Part shown: piece after piece, positions 15,946 to 23,774 of the stretch | Layout of the letters: the number at the start of each line of letters is the position of its first letter | Numbering within the stretch: the first letter of the stretch is position 1 | Source of the DNA: Henriciella sp. | GTDB lineage: Bacteria; Pseudomonadota; Alphaproteobacteria; Caulobacterales; Hyphomonadaceae | Direction of reading: 5' to 3' | NCBI GenBank assembly: GCA_002733705.1 | Contig: NVWP01000047.1 | Coordinates: 1-34,027, forward strand | Length of the DNA: 34,027 nucleotides | Notes under the pieces: model-generated | Told to the model about the DNA's origin: nothing | Database searches by the model: none | The model's input: the letters and a program-made list of their open reading frames with translations, nothing else | Translations under genes and position numbers: made by a program

Positions 15946-16140
15946 TTACCAGGTGCGACCGATACGCCGGTTGATGCGGCGGCGGCGCTGGACCAGAAGC
16001 GTTGGCTTCCAGTGGCCGGTATTGTCGTTGGCCGCCTTGCCGGACACGTGTCCGGTGGCGCTCTCGATGGCTGGCATGGCAGCGGTCATCGAGGTCTGGT
16101 CCAGACGGGGTTGGTGGGTCTGGGAGGCGAGCGGTTGCAT
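15946..16140 (-). CDS. Small hypothetical protein (64 residues)
   Basis: I do not recognise the function. ATG 16140 follows a strong AAGGAG site at nine bases, and the terminator at 15.86 kb lies downstream, so this is very likely expressed. The first half is polar and rich in Ala, Thr and Gln. Residues 36-40 read AANDN, a short motif I recall from other small alphaproteobacterial proteins. The C-terminus is very basic (VQRRRRINRRIGRTW, about 50-64), suggesting nucleic acid or membrane-surface binding. There is no signal peptide or membrane helix. The AT-rich upstream region holds three matching palindromes that probably regulate it. Confidence 0.65.
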   Translation of the reverse strand: MQPLASQTHQPRLDQTSMTAAMPAIESATGHVSGKAANDNTGHWKPTLLVQRRRRINRRIGRTW

Positions 16141-16252
16141 CTGATATTACTCCTTCGTTGCAAGTTCCGGTCTTGAAGTGCCGGTTGGCTGGTTATCTGC
16201 CGGGGCTGGTTTGTCTCTGTGCCGCCGACGAGATTGATCTAGCAACGAAATT

Positions 16253-16342
16253 ATTGTTTTTCAATATGTGATTATCGAAAAACAATGCACAATTTCTACA
16301 AACCTATATAAATCAGGGTCTTAAATATCATCGTTTTTCGAT
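16253..16342. promoter_or_regulatory. Three-site palindromic operator-like array
   Basis: Three 13-base sites share the pattern AT(T/C)G-TTTTT-C(A/G)AT. They are ATTG-T5-CAAT at 16253-16265, the same motif reversed (ATCG-A5-CAAT) at 16274-16286, and ATCG-T5-CGAT at 16330-16342. The first two have centres 21 bp apart, about two helical turns. The region is strikingly AT-rich for this genome. On the minus strand a possible promoter (TTGAAA, 17 bases, TAGATC) overlaps the first site upstream of the 64-residue gene, which fits repression. The binding protein is unknown. Confidence 0.65.
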
Positions 16343-16358
16343 AAAATTTGAAGAGAAG

Positions 16359-16526
16359 CTAAGAGCGCCCCTTCTGACGGCAGGCTCTTGAGCAATAGAC
16401 GACCTCCTCCCAGACCGATTCCCACTTCTTGCGCCATGAGAACGGCCGCTGGCAGACCGGACACATCTTCTGCGGCAGGTCGCGTTTGCGTACCGTTTTG
16501 TTTGAGGAGCGTTTCGCGTGGACCAT
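16359..16526 (-). CDS. DUF2256 family zinc-binding small protein
   Basis: This 55-residue protein matches the DUF2256 family. The central block KRDLPQKMCPVCQRPFSWRK (14-33) is followed by KWESVWEEVVYCSRACR (34-50). Four cysteines (22, 25, 45, 49) form a CxxC...CxxxC pair typical of a small zinc ribbon, and the N-terminus is basic (HAKRSSNKTVRKR). ATG 16526 follows a GGAAGG site at eight bases. It is divergent from the renalase-like flavoprotein gene with 56 bases between starts. From memory, DUF2256 genes often sit beside cryptochrome/photolyase or this kind of FAD oxidoreductase; no photolyase is in the window. The molecular function is unknown. Confidence 0.88.
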   Translation of the reverse strand: MVHAKRSSNKTVRKRDLPQKMCPVCQRPFSWRKKWESVWEEVVYCSRACRQKGRS

Positions 16527-16582
16527 GATGCTTGCCTTCCTGACAGCGAAACTAGCTCTGTATCTGAACAGGAGAAGCAGGA

Positions 16583-17578
16583 ATGAAGATTGCGATCATC
16601 GGCGCAGGGGTGGCCGGCCTCAGCGCGGCGCAGGAGCTGAAGCAGGCCGGCCATCAGGTCCGGTTGTTTGACAAGGGCAGGGGCGCAGGCGGGCGGCTTT
16701 CTACCCGCCGGGCGCAGACCCCGGTGGGGGAGCTGCGCTTCGATCATGGGGCCCAGTTCTTCACCGCCCGCGATGACGGGTTTCGTGCGCTTATCCAGGA
16801 TTTTGAGGTGCAGGGTTACGTGGCGAGCTGGACACCTCGGCGTGCACGGCTTTCAAAGCAGGCGGGGGACTGGCGCGCGGATACGATTGAGGCCGATCCC
16901 GCGGACCAGTGGTATGTAGGCAGCCCGGCCATGAACGCCCTGGTCAAGGCGATGGCTGAAGGCCATGAGATTGGCTGGAATATGCGTGCCACGCAGCTGG
17001 AGCGGCGCCCCGGGGGCAATTACATCCAGTTTGAAGGCGGTGACCTCGCGGGCCCATTCGACGCCGTGATTCTCGCGGTCCCTGCCGAGCAGGCTGGAAC
17101 GCTTCTGGCGGTGCACAGCCCGGCGCTTGCGAAAGAGGCTAGCGAGGTTGTGACTGCGCCGTGCTTGGCTGCGATGCTGGCTTTCGAGCAACGGGTGAGC
17201 CTCGGCTGGGACGTCGCAGAGATCGAGGGGGCGCCCATCTCGCTGGCTGTGCGAAATTCCTCAAAACCGGGCCGGGATAAGGGGGAGACGTTTGTCCTTC
17301 ATGCCTCGCCGGCCTGGACGCGCGCAAATCTCGATATGGACAACGAAGATGTCGCCGCGACGCTTGCAGGACTGTTCGGTGAGATGACGGGCGCGCCGCA
17401 ACCCGTTTTCGCTTCAGCACATCGCTGGCTCTATGCCAGGACCGAGACAGCGGCAGGCTCGCCCTTTGGCTGGGATGACCAGAGCCGGATCGGCGTCATA
17501 GGCGACTGGCGTATCGCCCCGCGCGTCGAGGCGGCCTGGCAGAGTGGCCACGCCCTGGCGGTCTTTCTTGGCGATTGA
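16583..17578 (+). CDS. Renalase-like FAD/NAD(P)-dependent oxidoreductase
   Basis: This 331-residue flavoprotein belongs to the renalase-like group (COG3380 type). An FAD-binding Rossmann motif opens it (IAIIGAGVAGLSAAQELKQAG, about residues 3-23), followed by LFDKGRGAGGRLSTRR (about 29-44) and FDHGAQFFTARD (about 53-64). All three are hallmarks of the group. A late FAD-contacting segment reads IGVIGDWRIAPRVEAAWQSGHALA (about 302-325). Known bacterial renalases oxidise non-productive dihydro-NAD(P) isomers, but whether this one does so is not established. ATG 16583 has AGGAG about eight bases upstream. It shares a short divergent promoter region with the DUF2256 gene, which suggests joint regulation. 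Confidence 0.88.
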   Translation: MKIAIIGAGVAGLSAAQELKQAGHQVRLFDKGRGAGGRLSTRRAQTPVGELRFDHGAQFFTARDDGFRALIQDFEVQGYVASWTPRRARLSKQAGDWRADTIEADPADQWYVGSPAMNALVKAMAEGHEIGWNMRATQLERRPGGNYIQFEGGDLAGPFDAVILAVPAEQAGTLLAVHSPALAKEASEVVTAPCLAAMLAFEQRVSLGWDVAEIEGAPISLAVRNSSKPGRDKGETFVLHASPAWTRANLDMDNEDVAATLAGLFGEMTGAPQPVFASAHRWLYARTETAAGSPFGWDDQSRIGVIGDWRIAPRVEAAWQSGHALAVFLGD

Positions 17579-17624
17579 GCGGTAACAACCTTTAATTAGG
17601 CCCGGGACTTGCTTGGCAGCGCGC

Positions 17625-19067
17625 ATGGGCGCTGTTCATTCGCATAAAAATGTCATCCGGCTGGACGCGGCAGCGTTTAACGCGCCGCCGCGCGCGCCTT
17701 TGCTGCTGCAGGCGCTCTCAAGGTCCGAGGCGCTGCCGCCTAATCTCAGCGCAAAGGATCGGCTGAGCCGCGGGCAGTGGGAAGTGCTGGGGGGTCTGAT
17801 TGCGGCAGCAGCCATCGCATTCGTCCTGGCGCCCGCCATACTCGGTATTCTCGCCATCATCGTTTTCTGGCTATTTTTCTCGCTGACCGTCATCTGGCGC
17901 CTCACGCTTACCATTGTGGGTATCCTTAAGCGTGTCCTGTTTGCCCGCGCCACCAAGGCTGCGGCCATAAAGGAACGCGATCTGCCGGTCTATTCGGTCC
18001 TCATTGCCCTTCGCCATGAGCAGAACATGATGGCACAGCTGGCCGCGAATGTGTCCGCGATCGACTGGCCGGCCGATAAGCTCGATATCCTGCTCCTGAT
18101 TGAGGACGACGATACCGCTACGTATGAAGCCGCGCTGGCGGCTGATTTTCCGCCAGGCACACAGTGTATTCTCGTCCCCGAGGGCGAGCCGCTCACCAAG
18201 CCGCGCGCCCTCAATTACGGGCTGGCTGTTGCGCGGGGAGAATATGTGACCGTGCTCGATGCAGAGGACCGGCCGGACCCCGCCCAGTTTCGTGAGGCCT
18301 ATGTCAAATTCCTGGAAGGCGGCGAGGGCGTGAAATGTGTCCAGGCGCCGCTCGTTGCCATGAATGGCGCGAGCGGCTGGCTACCGGCACAGTGGGCGCT
18401 TGAATATGCGGTCCAGTTTTCCCTTCATGTGCCAGCTCTGGCCAGTCTTCGTCTGCCCGTGATGCTGGGTGGTACCAGCAATCATTTCAGGCGCGCAGAC
18501 CTTATTGCCTTTGGCGGCTGGGACGCATGGAATGTGACAGAGGATGCTGACCTCGGCATCCGGATCGCGCGCCTCGGCGGGCGGACCGAGACCATCAACG
18601 CCCCGACGCTTGAAAGCGCGCCTGAAACGCTGTCGATCTGGATCAATCAGCGAAGCCGCTGGATCAAGGGGTTCGCCCAGACCTGGCTGGTCTGTATGCG
18701 CGCGCCGGTCAGCCTGTTTTTCGAATTGGGGCCGCTGCGCTGGCTCAGCCTGCAGCTGACGCTCGGCGGCGCCATTCTCAGTGCATGCCTCTATGGACCC
18801 ATGGTATTGATGATCATTCTCGGCACGCTTTTTCCTCAGATTTTCGATTATACGCCGGTGGACCTTGGACTTTTCGTAGCCGGATGGACCGGCTGCATAG
18901 TGGCCGACTGCCTCGCCCCTGCGGGGTGGAGCGTGTCGCGGATCATTGCGGTTGCGACCCGGCCCTTCTATTGGCTGCTCCTGACAGCAGCGGCAGCCAA
19001 GGCGGTGGTGGGGCTTGCGCTCAGGCCTTCCTACTGGGCCAAGACGCCCCATATGCCCTCAGCGTAA
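17625..19067 (+). CDS. Membrane glycosyltransferase, GT2 family (cellulose synthase-like)
   Basis: This 480-residue inner-membrane enzyme probably builds or extends an extracellular polysaccharide from a nucleotide sugar. An N-terminal membrane hairpin covers about 55-100. The catalytic domain shows the substrate-binding acidic cluster EDDD (160-163), the DxD-like LDAED (211-215), the catalytic-base motif TED (305-307) and QRSRW (342-346), the pattern of processive GT2 enzymes. About three further membrane helices follow (about 375-405, 413-430, 445-468). No PilZ domain is present. The start is uncertain: ATG 17625 is chosen, TTG 17613 is possible, and neither has a good ribosome binding site. 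The next gene, 13 bases on, encodes a small membrane protein that may be a partner. Confidence 0.9.
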   Translation: MGAVHSHKNVIRLDAAAFNAPPRAPLLLQALSRSEALPPNLSAKDRLSRGQWEVLGGLIAAAAIAFVLAPAILGILAIIVFWLFFSLTVIWRLTLTIVGILKRVLFARATKAAAIKERDLPVYSVLIALRHEQNMMAQLAANVSAIDWPADKLDILLLIEDDDTATYEAALAADFPPGTQCILVPEGEPLTKPRALNYGLAVARGEYVTVLDAEDRPDPAQFREAYVKFLEGGEGVKCVQAPLVAMNGASGWLPAQWALEYAVQFSLHVPALASLRLPVMLGGTSNHFRRADLIAFGGWDAWNVTEDADLGIRIARLGGRTETINAPTLESAPETLSIWINQRSRWIKGFAQTWLVCMRAPVSLFFELGPLRWLSLQLTLGGAILSACLYGPMVLMIILGTLFPQIFDYTPVDLGLFVAGWTGCIVADCLAPAGWSVSRIIAVATRPFYWLLLTAAAAKAVVGLALRPSYWAKTPHMPSA

Positions 19068-19080
19068 CAAGGCAGGTTCG

Positions 19081-19308
19081 ATGCCCGAGTGGATTCTCCC
19101 GACTGTTCTGATCGCCATATTTGTGGCGGTTATGGTGTACGCCAATGCGCGCCTCGGCAAGCCGCGCCGGGACGGTCGGCCGAACAAGCTGCCCTGGGGC
19201 ATGATCATGGTACTCTGCGTGCTGGGGATATTCCTGATGATCGTGCATCTCATGAATATTGCCGGTTTTCAGACAGGCCCGGAGCACAGTCTTCTCGGCC
19301 GGTTCTGA
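19081..19308 (+). CDS. Small two-helix membrane protein
   Basis: This 75-residue protein has two hydrophobic helices, about 4-21 (WILPTVLIAIFVAVMVYA) and about 40-60 (GMIMVLCVLGIFLMIVHLMN). They are joined by a basic loop (RLGKPRRDGRPNK) that should face the cytoplasm. The tail reads GFQTGPEHSLLGRF. I do not recognise a named family. ATG 19081 follows the glycosyltransferase stop by 13 bases with a weak AAGGCAGG site, so it is probably co-transcribed. A role as an accessory subunit of the GT2 enzyme is an inference from position only. Confidence 0.78.
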   Translation: MPEWILPTVLIAIFVAVMVYANARLGKPRRDGRPNKLPWGMIMVLCVLGIFLMIVHLMNIAGFQTGPEHSLLGRF

Positions 19309-19476
19309 GACTTGGCGGGAGCACTTGCGCAAAGCGGTCTGGGTCTCTGTACCCTCATTCGTCGCTAAAACCTGCGTCACTTGTGCCCTGTCGCAGCGTC
19401 GGGTCGTGACGGCGCCCTGCCAAACGGCTAATGTGACTGTCAGAAACGATAGCACCGCTTGAGGGAGCCTACAGAC
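19309..19476. other. Intergenic region upstream of the acyl-CoA dehydrogenase pair
   Basis: This 168-base gap probably holds the promoter of the two acyl-CoA dehydrogenase genes. CGTCAC (19375-19380) and GTGACG (19406-19411) form a spaced inverted repeat that may be an operator. No terminator for the preceding small membrane gene and no small ORF could be supported. Confidence 0.4.
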
Positions 19477-20691
19477 ATGCCATTTGACGCGCCATCCGAT
19501 AACGAAGCCTTCCGCGAGAAAATCCGCGGCTGGCTCGAAGAGAACTGTCCGGAGTCCATGCGCACGCCGATGCCGGAAAGCGAAGTCGTCTGGGGCGGAC
19601 GCCGCGAGAAGTTCAAGAACCCGGATTCCAAGGTCTGGCTTGAGCGGATGGGCGAGCAGGGCTTCACTGCCCCGACCTGGCCCAAGGAATATGGCGGGGC
19701 CGGCCTCAACCGCGACCAGGCCAAGATCCTCGAGCAGGAAATGGCCCGCATCAATGCGCGCACCCCGCTTTTCTCCTTCGGGCTCTGGATGTTCGGTCCG
19801 GCGCTTCTGGAGTTCGGCAATGAAGAACAGAAAAAACGCTTCCTGCCGGATATCGTGATGGGCAAGACGCGCTGGTGTCAGGGCTATTCCGAGCCGGGCG
19901 CGGGCTCTGACCTGGCCGGTCTGCAGACCAAGTGCGAGGACAAGGGCGACCATTACCTCATCAATGGCCAGAAGGTCTGGACCTCCTATGCCGATCAGGC
20001 CGACTGGATCTTCTGTCTGGTGCGCACCGACAATACCAAGAAGCATGAAGGCATCAGCTTCATCCTGTTCGACATGGAAAGCGAAGGCGTTGAGACCCGC
20101 CCGATCAAACTGATCTCCGGCTCCTCACCCTTCTGTGAGACCTTCTTCTCCGACGTGAAGGTGCCCAAGGACCAGCTTGTCGGCGAAGTGAATGGCGGCT
20201 GGAAGATCGCCAAGCGTCTTCTCCAGCATGAGCGCTCCTCCATCTCCGCCAGCGGCTTCGGCTCGGCGCGCGGGACCGGCATGCTGGAGCTAGAGGAATA
20301 CGCCAAGATCCATGTTGGCACGGACAGCGATGGCAAGCTGCTCGACGGCGACCTGCGCGGGCGGATTGCAGAGCACCAGATGTACACCAAGGCGTTCAAT
20401 CTCACGGTTGGCCGCAGCCAGGAACAGGCCAAAGCCGGTCAGGAAGTCGGCCACACCGCGTCGATCATCAAATACGCGGCTGCCAAGATGAACCAGGACA
20501 AGCACGAGCTGATGATCGAGGCACTCGGCACTGAGGGTCTTGGCTGGGAAGGCGAAGGCTTCGACAAGGGCGCCAAGATGGTGACCCGCGGCTGGCTGCG
20601 CTCGAAAGGCAACTCGATCGAGGGCGGCACGAGCGAGATCAATCTCAACGTCGTGTCCAAGCGCGTGCTCGGCCTGCGCGACCACCAGTAG
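19477..20691 (+). CDS. Acyl-CoA dehydrogenase (large partner, carries catalytic Glu motif)
   Basis: This 404-residue FAD enzyme desaturates an acyl-CoA at the alpha-beta position. It has the N-terminal helical domain (EAFREKIRGWLEENCPE), FTAPTWPKEYGGAGL (about residues 64-78), the FAD/substrate segment WCQGYSEPGAGSDLAGLQT (about 133-151) and INGQKVWTSYADQADW. Near the C-terminus GNSIEGGTSEINLNVVSKRVLGL contains the Glu that acts as catalytic base in this family. ATG 19477 follows GAGGGAG at nine bases. A second, smaller dehydrogenase gene starts 75 bases after its stop. This large/small arrangement resembles paired FadE subunits that form heterotetramers in steroid or branched-chain catabolism, though the substrate here is unknown. 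Confidence 0.94.
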   Translation: MPFDAPSDNEAFREKIRGWLEENCPESMRTPMPESEVVWGGRREKFKNPDSKVWLERMGEQGFTAPTWPKEYGGAGLNRDQAKILEQEMARINARTPLFSFGLWMFGPALLEFGNEEQKKRFLPDIVMGKTRWCQGYSEPGAGSDLAGLQTKCEDKGDHYLINGQKVWTSYADQADWIFCLVRTDNTKKHEGISFILFDMESEGVETRPIKLISGSSPFCETFFSDVKVPKDQLVGEVNGGWKIAKRLLQHERSSISASGFGSARGTGMLELEEYAKIHVGTDSDGKLLDGDLRGRIAEHQMYTKAFNLTVGRSQEQAKAGQEVGHTASIIKYAAAKMNQDKHELMIEALGTEGLGWEGEGFDKGAKMVTRGWLRSKGNSIEGGTSEINLNVVSKRVLGLRDHQ

Positions 20692-20766
20692 GTCTAGATC
20701 GAACCACATGTTTATCGGGGCGTGGCCCGAATGGTGTCCACGCACCCACCCGGAAGGAATTTTCAA

Positions 20767-21903
20767 ATGACTTTTGTTCTGACAGAAGACCAGGAGATGC
20801 TGCGCGATACCGCAGTGAATTTTACCCGCGACGAGCTTCCGGTGAAGCATCTGCGCGAGCTGCGCGACAGCGGCAAGAACGGGGTCGACCCGGAAGCCCG
20901 CCAGAAGCTGGCTGAGCTCGGCTTTTTCGGCGTTCTGATCCCTGAAGAATATGATGGCGTGGAGATGAGCATGGTCGCCTTCGGCCAGGTCATGGAAGCG
21001 CAAGGACGCACGCTCGCCTCAACGCCGCTGCTGCAGACCGCCTGCATCGGCGCATCCGCCATCCTGCTTGGCGGCACCGAAGCGCAAAAGAAGGAATGGC
21101 TGCCAAAGATCGCTTCGGGTGAGGTGACCACCGCGCTCGCGCTGGACGAGACCAGCCATCACAATCCCGCCGGCGTCGGCACCGAAGCCGAACGTGACGG
21201 GCAGGGCTACACGCTGACCGGCGCGAAGAAATACGTTCAGGATGGCCATCATGCCGATGTCTTCATCGTGGTGGCCCGCACCTTTGGTGAACCCGGCGAT
21301 GCGCACGGCCTGACCTTGTTCCTTGTGCCGCGCGATGCGAAAGGCCTGACGGTCCACACGCTGAACACGGTTGATAGTCACGGCGCAGCCCATCTCACCC
21401 TGGACGGTGTCCATGTCGATGAGTCTCACGTCCTCGGCGCAGCCGACAAGGGGATGGACATTCTGGAGCCCGTGCTCGACCGCGGCCGGATCGCACTGGC
21501 CGCCGAAATGCTCGGCTCCTCGCTGGCGGCCTTTGAGATGACGCATGAATACATGCAGACCCGCAAACAGTTCGGACAGCTCATCGGCTCCTTCCAGGCT
21601 CTGCAGCACCGCGCGGCAAGGATGTTCACGGAACTTGAGCTGACGACCTCCTGTATCGCTGCGGCTCTGGCGGCCGTCGATGAACAGCGCAATGATCTGG
21701 CCGAACTTGCCAGCCTCGCTAAGGCCCGTGCCAGCGAGACCGTCCATCTTGTGTCCAATGAAACGGTCCAGCTGCATGGCGGTATCGGCATGACCGATGA
21801 TCATGATGCAGGCTTTTACATGAAGCGTGCACGGGTGCAGGAAGCGCTTCTCGGCTCGGCGAGCTTCCACCGCGACCGCTATGCAAAGCTGAACGGCTAC
21901 TAG
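20767..21903 (+). CDS. Acyl-CoA dehydrogenase (small partner)
   Basis: This 378-residue acyl-CoA dehydrogenase-fold protein begins MTFVLTEDQEMLRDTAVNF. It has LAELGFFGVLIPEEYDGVEMSM (about residues 46-67) and the usual dehydrogenase core, including FEMTHEYMQTRKQFGQLIGSFQ (about 257-278) and QLHGGIGMTDDHDAGFYMKRA near the end. The tail reads VQEALLGSASFHRDR and lacks the EGT-type catalytic-base motif that its upstream neighbour has. It may therefore supply FAD contacts or structure in a mixed complex with that gene product. ATG 20767 follows an AAGGAA site. The gap before it contains a 6-bp stem (20720-20725 with 20738-20743) that could moderate expression of the second gene. Confidence 0.93.
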   Translation: MTFVLTEDQEMLRDTAVNFTRDELPVKHLRELRDSGKNGVDPEARQKLAELGFFGVLIPEEYDGVEMSMVAFGQVMEAQGRTLASTPLLQTACIGASAILLGGTEAQKKEWLPKIASGEVTTALALDETSHHNPAGVGTEAERDGQGYTLTGAKKYVQDGHHADVFIVVARTFGEPGDAHGLTLFLVPRDAKGLTVHTLNTVDSHGAAHLTLDGVHVDESHVLGAADKGMDILEPVLDRGRIALAAEMLGSSLAAFEMTHEYMQTRKQFGQLIGSFQALQHRAARMFTELELTTSCIAAALAAVDEQRNDLAELASLAKARASETVHLVSNETVQLHGGIGMTDDHDAGFYMKRARVQEALLGSASFHRDRYAKLNGY

Positions 21904-22178
21904 GGAAGCACGCCCTCAAACCCAAGAACCGAACGGAATGGACCGGAGCCATAAGGCCCCGGCCCATCATCCATGCACTTGTGAATGGTCCGGATACGCA
22001 TGCATGGAATTTACGTTCTGTGGTGTAGCTGTTGAATAAACAGGCCGGGCGGGCTGAGGTTCCTTCAAAGGCTGTTTCGATCTGCGCGCGGTCTCGCTTT
22101 CGGGCTCTGGACTGTCGATTGAAGTCATTGCGGGGCGAGCTATCTGGAAAAACTGGCCAGCCGACGGACCCTTGTTTG
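21904..22178. other. Intergenic region with inverted repeats upstream of the GltS-like gene
   Basis: This 275-base gap holds a hairpin CCGG-A-GCC-ATAA-GGC-C-CCGG at 21943-21962, about 40 bases after the dehydrogenase stop and without a T-run. A second inverted repeat, CCATGCA (21971-21977) with TGCATGG (22001-22007), follows and may be an operator. The frame of the next gene stays open back to 22032, but the residues there do not look like a natural N-terminus. Confidence 0.4.
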
Positions 22179-23774
22179 ATGTATAGATTCCTGCCGCTCA
22201 TCTCTTCCATTCTTATGCTGGCGCTGTTCAGCGCCTGCCTCATGGTAAGTTCGTTTTTCTGGGTGGGGGTCATCCTCATGGCCGGGCTGACGGGCGTCGG
22301 CCTCTATGATGTCTTCCAGACCCGGCACACGCTCTGGCGCAATTTCCCCATAGCAGCCCGCATCCGCTGGATCGCCGAGGAATTACGGCCCTTTTTCAGG
22401 GCTTATATCGTCGAGAGCGATACCGAAGGACGTCCCTTCAATCATGAAGAGCGCGCCATGGTGTACCGGCGTGCGAAAAATGTGACCTCCGTCGAACCCT
22501 TTGGCAGCCAGCTCAATATCGACCGTCCCCCATATGAGTGGCTCTCCCATTCTGTTGCCGCGCGCCATCCGGCTGGCACCGATCCGCGTGTGAAGATTGG
22601 CGCGCCGGGAACGGCCCACCCCTATTCGGCAAGCCTTCTCAACATTTCGGCAATGAGTTTCGGGTCGCTCGGCGCGCATGCGATTGAGGCGCTCAATCGC
22701 GGCGCGGCGAAAGGCGGCTTCTATCACGACACGGGAGAGGGCGGTGTCTCCCGATACCACCGTGCTGGCGGCGGCGATCTCGTCTGGGAGCTGGGGTCTG
22801 GCTATTTCGGCTGCCGGACGAAGGAGGGCCGCTTTGATCCGGACCGCTTTGCCGACGTGGCCCAGGACGATCAGATCAAGATGATCGAGATCAAGCTCAG
22901 CCAGGGCGCCAAGCCCGGCCATGGCGGTGTCCTGCCCGGCAACAAGGTGACCGAGGAAATTGCAGAGGCGCGCGGCATCCCGGTCGGCCAGACCTGTTTC
23001 TCCCCTGCCGCCCACACGGCCTTCTCGACCCCCAAGGGGCTTATGGAGTTCGTGGCCCAGTTGCGGGAGCTATCGGGTGGCAAACCCGTGGGCATGAAGC
23101 TTTGCGTCGGCAATCGCTGGGAAGTCCTCGCCATATGCAAGGCCATGCTCGAGACCGGGATACATGCCGATTTTATCGTGGTGGATGGCGCAGAAGGCGG
23201 CACGGGTGCTGCTCCGGCCGAATTCATGGATCATATCGGCGCGCCGCTGCGCCAGGGTCTGGTACTGGTTCGCAACGCGCTGGTCGGCTGTGACCTCAAA
23301 CGGCATGTAAAACTGGGGGCCAGCGGCAAGCAGATTTCCGCTTTCTCCATGGCGGCCTCCATGGCGCTGGGCGCGGACTGGATAAATACCGCGCGTGGTT
23401 TCATGTTTTCGCTCGGCTGTATCCAGTCGCTCAACTGCCACAACAATACCTGCCCGACGGGCATCGCCACCACCGACAAGGGCCGCCAGCGCGGCCTCGT
23501 CATTCCCGACAAGGCAGAGCGGGTCTATAATTTTCACCGCAACACCATCAGTGCCCTCATGGAAGTGGTCGGCGCGGCGGGCTGTGAGCATCCATCCGAA
23601 CTTACCCCCCGACACATCATGCACCGGGTGACAGAAGACATCGCCGAGCCGGGCCACCGGGCCTACAAGCTGATCGAGCCGGGCGCGCTCATCTCCGGTG
23701 CAGACGACACGCATCTGGCGCGGGAATGGTCGATGGCGCAGACTGCCAGCTTCGCGCCGCTCCGGATCGACTAG
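22179..23774 (+). CDS. FMN-binding glutamate synthase-family protein (GltS domain)
   Basis: This 531-residue protein has two N-terminal hydrophobic stretches (about 2-24 and 28-44), then a glutamate synthase-type FMN barrel. Visible motifs are the SMSFGSLGAHAIEALNRGA-like stretch (about 158-170), GEGGVSRYH, KIGAPGTAHPYSASLLN, VDGAEGGTGAAPAEF (FMN phosphate region) and a C-terminal cysteine block GCIQSLNCHNNTCPTGIAT that matches the iron-sulfur motif of GltB. It lacks the GltB glutaminase and C-terminal domains, so it is not a full glutamate synthase. Its substrate is unknown, and its membrane helices suggest inner-membrane anchoring. ATG 22179 is chosen for the helix start; TTG 22176 is adjacent. 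No good ribosome binding site is visible. Confidence 0.9.
   Translation: MYRFLPLISSILMLALFSACLMVSSFFWVGVILMAGLTGVGLYDVFQTRHTLWRNFPIAARIRWIAEELRPFFRAYIVESDTEGRPFNHEERAMVYRRAKNVTSVEPFGSQLNIDRPPYEWLSHSVAARHPAGTDPRVKIGAPGTAHPYSASLLNISAMSFGSLGAHAIEALNRGAAKGGFYHDTGEGGVSRYHRAGGGDLVWELGSGYFGCRTKEGRFDPDRFADVAQDDQIKMIEIKLSQGAKPGHGGVLPGNKVTEEIAEARGIPVGQTCFSPAAHTAFSTPKGLMEFVAQLRELSGGKPVGMKLCVGNRWEVLAICKAMLETGIHADFIVVDGAEGGTGAAPAEFMDHIGAPLRQGLVLVRNALVGCDLKRHVKLGASGKQISAFSMAASMALGADWINTARGFMFSLGCIQSLNCHNNTCPTGIATTDKGRQRGLVIPDKAERVYNFHRNTISALMEVVGAAGCEHPSELTPRHIMHRVTEDIAEPGHRAYKLIEPGALISGADDTHLAREWSMAQTASFAPLRID

Noticed and set aside
22032-22178. N-terminal extension of the GltS-domain protein
   Set aside because: The added 49 residues are unlike the family and precede the natural membrane-helix start at ATG 22179.
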